In this document: in pieces, positions 58,946 to 64,000 of the stretch
Layout of the letters: each line of letters starts with the position of its first letter
Position numbering within the stretch: position 1 is the first letter of the stretch
Assembly (NCBI GenBank): GCA_020342235.1
Contig: CP073216.1
Location: 372,001-436,000, forward strand
Direction of reading: 5' to 3'
DNA: 64,000 nucleotides
Origin: Saccharomycopsis phalli
Lineage: Eukaryota; Ascomycota; Saccharomycetes; Ascoideales; Saccharomycopsidaceae
The notes under the pieces: generated by a model
Seen by the model: the letters and a program-made list of their open reading frames with translations, nothing else
Told to the model about the DNA's origin: nothing
Database searches by the model: none
Position numbers and translations under genes: made by a program

Positions 58946-61387
58946 ATGAACACCGCCAATAATGAGGATGAGATATTCAGCATCTTTCATGAAAATGCTG
59001 ACCAAATATCCCGACTCACAAATATTAATAGCGCCGATTATTTGGAGCAGTTGGCTCCTATCATCAAGGAATCCATTGGAGCGCATGACAATTTGGACGG
59101 CTTAATACTGAAGTTGGATGATGTGTTACAGGAGAAGCTGAGAAACTTGGAGATGATTTGTAAGCAAAGTGAGGGTGATATTTTGAAGTCCGTAGTGAAT
59201 ATCTCTAAAATCAAGAAAAACAGTACACAAATTCAGCAGGAGATTCAAGATATAAGTCAGACATTGGACGGGACCGGAACTAGAGTAATTGAAATTAAAA
59301 AAAAGTACCTTAATACCAAGAATAACTCTATTAAAATTAACCAGGCTATTGACCTAACTAACTCATCTTTGCAGCTATTGGAACTGACCAACAAGGTTCA
59401 TGACTTGATCAAGAAGGAAAAGTTTTTTATAGCTCTCAAGAACTTGGCAGATTTGAAGAATGTTCATATCAAGAATCGAGATTTGAGCCAGTTTAAATTT
59501 TCGCAGCAGATTTATCATTCGATACCAATATTAACAGACCTCATTAAACAAAAATCGTTTGAGAATGTCAAGAAATTGCTACTGACGTTGGACAAAAATT
59601 ACACCGATATTGGAGAAAACTTGTTTAACTATACCTCAGATTTGATAGATAAATGGAATGACAAATCTGACAAATCCGACAGCTTGAAAGAATTTAGTTT
59701 GAATTCTCCTATTGAAATCACGCTTAGACTTAATGAAACCAGCATAAAATTGAATCCATTGGATAATGATATTATTAAGATACCCTTAAATCCATTATAC
59801 GACGCTATATTAATCTACGAGTCTGTGAATGAGCTACCCGAACTTTCCAGTAATTATTCCAAGGAAGTTACTGTTCGAAAGGATAAGATATTTTTTCCAA
59901 TAACGAATCCCTCCAAAAACCCTTTTCAGGACAGCACAATCGAGACATTTTTGCATAAGTTGAGTGGGTTTTTCATCGTTGATTCTATCATTAACCGAAA
60001 CACTAGATATAAATTGAAGTCGTTGGAAACCAGCCACGGTTCTTTTGATTTGGTTGTTGAAAGATTGATTCCTGTAATAATCACACACATGAATAAAATC
60101 TCCGACCCTGAGGAAATGCTTCAATTGAAGGGCACCATTGGACTCTTTGTGAAGTTAATGGAGAACTATGGTTTTGCTACCAAGAAATTGTACGATGATG
60201 CTCTTGTGCTTCTCTTTAAGAAGTATCAAAAGTTATTGCTCAGCAATTTTGAAGAAGAATTCAAAATATCGTTGTATGAGGATGATTCGATGCCAATGAG
60301 AATAAATGACTTGACGCTATACAAAAAGGTCTTGGCGGTGTCTTGGTATCAGACAGATAATCCTGACGTAACGCCGATTTCCCCAATAAATGCGGATGAA
60401 AATAAGTCGAATTTCCCAAAGCATTTACCGTTCAGTCAGTTATACCCTATGACATGTGCGCAGATCAGATCCTTTGTTAACAAGTCTCTTCAGTTTTTGG
60501 AGTTCAATGTGTACAACAGAAACTTCAAAATGCTTAGTCAATTGTTGATTTCGTCGTTGAACGAGCTCATGAGCTCTAAAATTGGTAAGCACTTGAAGGA
60601 AAAGGTCAACTCTACCAATAGAGAAGAAATCGCGCAGAACTTGATTAACTTGGACTTTTTCTACATTTCGTCGTTTGAGGTGTCGAAATTACTCACATCC
60701 AACAATGTGACTGGAGGACTCAGTGTCAATTTGATTAAGTCATTGCCACAAAAGAACTTCCGATTGACGTCCATCGAAGTGTTTAAAGAAATCAAAAAGA
60801 CTGCAGAAGACAAGTTGATGGAGATGGTGGATAGCAAGGTGATTCAATTGGTTGAGATGATTGATTTTGATTTTGAGTCAACGATAGTGAGCGACGAGCC
60901 TTCGAATTATATGGTAGAGCTCAGTGAGTTTTTGAAGGCCATGTTCAATTCTACGTTTAGTAACTTGCCGATACAAGTATTAAAGTTGCTTATTGACAGG
61001 ACGTTTGTGATTCTCACAGACAGTTTCAAAGACATTTTCAAGAACACCTTCACCATCACGGATGTTGCTATTGTGAACTTCGACTCAGACTTGACATATA
61101 TTGAGAATGTGATGTCGGATCTTACCAGTGGAAGTCGAAGCCGCTTTGAAGAGCTTCGCCAGATTATCTTGTTGTTGAAGAACGGATCATTTGATGAACT
61201 CAAGAAATTCCGGAAGGAGAAGTACAACCGTATTAACTACGACTTTGCATTACAGTTGTTGAACAAATTAAGAATTAACGGCCAGTCTATCAATGAGATT
61301 GAGCATCCAGGAAGCCCTGATATAGTGAGAAGCCCAACCTCTATGAACTTTTCCCGGTTTTATAAATTTAGAAATCCTACGAAATAA
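58946..61387 (+). CDS. SEC15: Exocyst subunit SEC15
   Basis: An 813-residue helical protein. The N-terminal coiled-coil region (LEQLAPIIKESIGAHDNLD, LNTKNNSIKINQAIDLTNSSL, KKEKFFIALKNLADLKNV) follows the Sec15/EXOC6 pattern, in which a line such as KRHYPALKTLEHLE occurs. The C-terminal half is the Sec15 tether fold (FNVYNRNFKMLSQLLISSLNEL; LINLDFFYISSFEVSKLL). Sec15 links the Rab GTPase Sec4 on secretory vesicles to the exocyst at growth sites. It is a little shorter than the S. cerevisiae protein (910). It ends 8 bp from convergent PEX11. Confidence 0.85.
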   Translation: MNTANNEDEIFSIFHENADQISRLTNINSADYLEQLAPIIKESIGAHDNLDGLILKLDDVLQEKLRNLEMICKQSEGDILKSVVNISKIKKNSTQIQQEIQDISQTLDGTGTRVIEIKKKYLNTKNNSIKINQAIDLTNSSLQLLELTNKVHDLIKKEKFFIALKNLADLKNVHIKNRDLSQFKFSQQIYHSIPILTDLIKQKSFENVKKLLLTLDKNYTDIGENLFNYTSDLIDKWNDKSDKSDSLKEFSLNSPIEITLRLNETSIKLNPLDNDIIKIPLNPLYDAILIYESVNELPELSSNYSKEVTVRKDKIFFPITNPSKNPFQDSTIETFLHKLSGFFIVDSIINRNTRYKLKSLETSHGSFDLVVERLIPVIITHMNKISDPEEMLQLKGTIGLFVKLMENYGFATKKLYDDALVLLFKKYQKLLLSNFEEEFKISLYEDDSMPMRINDLTLYKKVLAVSWYQTDNPDVTPISPINADENKSNFPKHLPFSQLYPMTCAQIRSFVNKSLQFLEFNVYNRNFKMLSQLLISSLNELMSSKIGKHLKEKVNSTNREEIAQNLINLDFFYISSFEVSKLLTSNNVTGGLSVNLIKSLPQKNFRLTSIEVFKEIKKTAEDKLMEMVDSKVIQLVEMIDFDFESTIVSDEPSNYMVELSEFLKAMFNSTFSNLPIQVLKLLIDRTFVILTDSFKDIFKNTFTITDVAIVNFDSDLTYIENVMSDLTSGSRSRFEELRQIILLLKNGSFDELKKFRKEKYNRINYDFALQLLNKLRINGQSINEIEHPGSPDIVRSPTSMNFSRFYKFRNPTK

Positions 61388-61395
61388 TTTCTAGC

Positions 61396-62106
61396 TCAAG
61401 CTGTAGATTTCCAGACATCTTGGTAGCCCATGAGCGAGGATAACACACCAGCAAACGCAACAGCACCCTCGTTTGCCTCCACCAATTTTCCAGCCTTGAG
61501 GGCCACAAGTAAATCAAACAAGTTCCAGATCAATTTTCGCTTACTTTGCTTCTCCAAGCTATCCATGTTTAATTTCTTATCGTAGTGCACCTTGCCGTCA
61601 AGTGACTTGGCCTTGAGGCACTGGGACTCAGCAATCGTCTTAATCTCGTTTGCGATATTGAAGCTGATGGCAGTAGCCCATAAATAGGCGGCTAACTTTG
61701 CGGCGTTGGGAAATGTCTTTGAATCTATGACTTTCAAACTCTTGAGGAATTGGATCCCGTCAAATACCAAGTATGCAGCAAAGGAGGCCTCCCTAAGAGA
61801 AGTCAATATCTTGGACACATTGTCAGCGGATGAGACGGATATTTTGCCGATATTGGACAAATGGTTGAGAGGCTTCAAGAAGCGGTTGGCCTTTCTTATA
61901 AAAGATAGTTGGGCAGATATTTCTGCAGCGAGCTTTGAAGACTGGGTAAATGCTAACAAGCGGGCGACGTACTGGGCAGTTCTTGCCAATTTGTCTCTTC
62001 CGACTATATATTAGAATATATTCGCGGGGCAATGTTGATACGTACTAGTGAGATTCAATAATTTTGCAAATCTGAGCAACTGTTCGTTTCTAGCAAGGGA
62101 GTTCAT
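61396..62106 (-). CDS. PEX11: Peroxisomal membrane-remodelling protein PEX11 (spliced)
   Basis: Exons 62106-62046 and 62003-61396 (minus strand) give 222 residues. Exon 1 encodes MNSLARNEQLLRFAKLLNLT and joins through Ile to GRDKLARTAQYVARLLAF, which restores the Pex11 amphipathic segment (compare yeast GREKVLRLLQYLARFLA). SFIRKANRFLKPLNHL and LVFDGIQFLKSLKV are family blocks; the C-terminal hydrophobic segment is EGAVAFAGVLSSLMGY. Pex11 elongates and divides peroxisomes and forms an outer pore-like activity. Without the first exon the protein would lack a start ATG. Confidence 0.93.
62004..62045 (-). other. Spliceosomal intron of PEX11 (42 nt)
   Basis: The donor is GTACGT, the acceptor ATATATAG, with a branch-like TTCTAAT a few nt before the AG. 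It is the shortest of the four introns seen. Confidence 0.88.
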
Positions 62107-62279
62107 TGTATCGCTCGTAAATATATATGCAACAAATAGTTTTGCACGATCGGTCATTCTTAAATACTGCAATGTTCGGTTAATTCGAGTGGAGTCAGAC
62201 TCAAAAGAGTACTCGTTCAGGGGTGGAATTTTTTAAACAGGGAATAATCTACAGTAAGACACAATGTTCATTAAATTCA

Positions 62280-63806
62280 TTAGACGTTAAGCTTTTTTAG
62301 GTTTACTGCTAAAGTAAGTAGGCCATATAAAATGGCGTCAGTCTGCAACGACATCGAAGGGAGTAATTTCTTAAAAGGCTTAGCTTGGAGGTCTGTATCT
62401 TCGCCTATTTTATCGGCAACATGGTGCACGAAGAAATCAAACATCTCCCTATAGTACGAACTACTCCGAAGCATCTCGGTGGTCAGTGCGATACTGATGG
62501 TCAAATATTTATAATAATGATCTGAAGTATCAGCATCCGTCAGGTCTATCGTAATGAGGTCTGATGAGTCAATCTCATCTTTGGAGTTCTCCACAATAGA
62601 CATGGTTGGGTTGCATGGCTCCTCCTTTTGGTCCGAGCGCATGTCAATAAACGAGTCCCAGATATCGTCACTTTCATCCGTCTCCTTGGCAGATTTCTGT
62701 TTGCTCCCGGGGCTCTCATCCAATAATAGCTGGTTGAAACGCTCAACGGCAGCATTGAATGACAGTTCTTGTTTGCTACTGATTTGTACCTTTATCCTTA
62801 TCGCCGAACCCGGGCTATCCCCTTCGGACTTTACCACCGGGCCAGGAGACTGAGCCCTGACACTCGGCATCAATACTGGCATCAAATCGTCAAATTCGCA
62901 TTTAATTTTCGGGTCCGTGATGATGTCGATTGGAGAATCCAAACACTGGGTTTTTATTATATTAGCCTGCTGGAGGTCATAAACCCCGACCAACTTGCTT
63001 ATTTCATTGCTTAAACATCCGTCCTGCGGTGGGTCTAATGGATCGAAGCCTCCTTCGGAGCACTCGTGCTGTTTTAAACGGTCAAGGAATGTAGAGTTGT
63101 CGTACCGAAATACGTCCACCAAGTCAGAGTCATTCTGGGGGAACAGTATATCGCCTAATATTTTCGTAGGGTACTCAACACTATCAATGGAGCTATTGGA
63201 GTCTTTAAATTCAAATGTACCGAGGTCGAGATTGCTCATTACCGAGGATTCAGAATCTGTAGGCAACATTGAGTACGTGGTGGCCGAGCTTGTCTTTCTG
63301 CGTTTCACATGCTGGTCAGCGTCCATGAGTGCATCAAAATTACTAAACATGCCATTGTCGGAAATTGCCAAGTTCAAATCATGTGATGTGATGTTGGAGT
63401 ATTCCTTGTGATATAATTCATATTCGTCAATAAATTTGATACTCTCGCCTCCCAGGTTTGTATTGCTCGTGCCGCAGGGGGCCACCTTTGGCACCTGCGC
63501 TTCTAATTCAAAGGTCTGCGTCACAAAGGTGACATTTTTTTGCGTGGCGGCCTTTGCTTTTAACTCATCAAGCTTGTATCCGCAATTTTGCATTGCCTTT
63601 TTACGGTCCTCGTTCTTGTATGGCCGCCCTCCCCAGGACAATTTCATGGTGTAGTCGCACTTGTTAAAATACTTTTTAGATTTGCAACAGTTTGAGCATT
63701 GCGGTTTTTTTTCGTCACACTTTATCTTCATCTTCTTGCAATTATTGCAGCCGAACCGGCTTCGAGTACGTTTCACCTTGATGGTGGTTGCTTTCTTGGT
63801 AACCAT
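62280..63806 (-). CDS. Zn2Cys6 transcription factor
   Basis: A 508-residue protein. An N-terminal zinc cluster begins at residue 20: FGCNNCKKMKIKCDEKKPQ, then C-SNC and a last Cys in NKCDY, spacing C-x2-C-x6-C-x6-C-x2-C-x9-C with one extra Cys next to the fifth. The following MKLSWGGRPYKNEDRKK is typical of a subgroup of fungal regulators whose linker reads SLKLSWGGRPFKK. The rest is long, acidic and Ser/Asp-rich, with a helical end (YLTISIALTTEMLRSSSYYREM). A full fungal-TF domain is not evident. Target genes are unknown, and I do not assign a symbol. Confidence 0.85.
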   Translation of the reverse strand: MVTKKATTIKVKRTRSRFGCNNCKKMKIKCDEKKPQCSNCCKSKKYFNKCDYTMKLSWGGRPYKNEDRKKAMQNCGYKLDELKAKAATQKNVTFVTQTFELEAQVPKVAPCGTSNTNLGGESIKFIDEYELYHKEYSNITSHDLNLAISDNGMFSNFDALMDADQHVKRRKTSSATTYSMLPTDSESSVMSNLDLGTFEFKDSNSSIDSVEYPTKILGDILFPQNDSDLVDVFRYDNSTFLDRLKQHECSEGGFDPLDPPQDGCLSNEISKLVGVYDLQQANIIKTQCLDSPIDIITDPKIKCEFDDLMPVLMPSVRAQSPGPVVKSEGDSPGSAIRIKVQISSKQELSFNAAVERFNQLLLDESPGSKQKSAKETDESDDIWDSFIDMRSDQKEEPCNPTMSIVENSKDEIDSSDLITIDLTDADTSDHYYKYLTISIALTTEMLRSSSYYREMFDFFVHHVADKIGEDTDLQAKPFKKLLPSMSLQTDAILYGLLTLAVNLKKLNV

Positions 63807-64000
63807 GTTAATGAATTATTTAAATAGTACTGCGAGCTCTATAAGTATAATCGACAGTCAATACAAAAGCCAAATTAAAAGGGAATAATTAGGGAGACGT
63901 GGAACTATATATACCTCTAACATCTGCACTAATTCCTTTTAGTTTCATTGACATGAAAAATAGTAATATCTTTGATTACTCCACACAAAATATTATGTAC

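Overview
This window is nuclear DNA of a budding yeast (Saccharomycotina). It holds about 43 protein genes and two tRNA genes on both strands, densely packed and mostly intron-free. Almost every gene is a recognisable yeast orthologue (RAD5, SMF3, MHR1, GUF1, MSS1, NUP192, PRP24, PEX3, PEX11, SEC15, ERV41, UBI4, GLK1, ERG25 and others). Several traits do not fit Saccharomyces or Candida albicans: a complex I subunit (NDUFA11/NUJM type), a Mug/TDG-type uracil-DNA glycosylase, two velvet-domain regulators, a HAT-repeat form of PRP24, and four very short introns (42-50 nt) with the branch site almost touching the 3' AG. I infer a respiratory, probably early-diverging lineage, but I cannot name the species. 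CTG codons are scarce, so the genetic code is not proven, although one CTG lies at a position where I would expect leucine.

Layout. 0.5-9.5 kb: monocarboxylate-type transporter, VelB-like velvet gene, RGD2-like RhoGAP, CYC2, CIA1, a HAD phosphatase. 9.5-14.4 kb: MHR1, SMF3, and a RAD5 orthologue that has lost its RING domain. 14.4-16.2 kb: AT-rich gap with one orphan reading frame that has no start codon. 16.2-23.4 kb: VosA-like velvet gene, SEN15, SAM37, PSG1, ERG25, five-repeat polyubiquitin. 23.8-33 kb: GC-rich DFG5/DCW1 mannosidase, glucokinase, MEH1/EGO1, tRNA-Gln, MSS1, a BLI1-like gene, GUF1. 33.6-41.7 kb: NUP192 (frame broken by a 13-bp tandem duplication), PRP24, TMA23 with a long KKE tract. 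41.8-54.4 kb: PPA2, an RSN1-type channel, an arrestin, SAE3/SWI5, PEX3, tRNA-Ile, RRP17, a TDG-type glycosylase, ERD1, APA2, ERV41. 54.4-55.9 kb: the largest gap after 14.4-16.2 kb. 55.9-63.8 kb: PTH1, NUJM, a CoA-binding protein, CSM3, SEC15, PEX11, a Zn2Cys6 factor.

Functionally the genes are a normal housekeeping mix, rich in mitochondrial functions (translation: GUF1, MSS1, PTH1, MHR1; import: SAM37; cytochrome c: CYC2; complex I: NUJM; pyrophosphate: PPA2), DNA repair and replication (RAD5, SAE3, CSM3, TDG), secretion (ERV41, ERD1, SEC15, PSG1) and peroxisomes (PEX3, PEX11). The compact genome shows in divergent start codons 24-120 bp apart and convergent genes that nearly touch or overlap. 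The least ordinary content is the VelB-like/VosA-like pair, the RING-less Rad5 and the NUP192 frame break. I saw no transposon, CRISPR array or rRNA gene.
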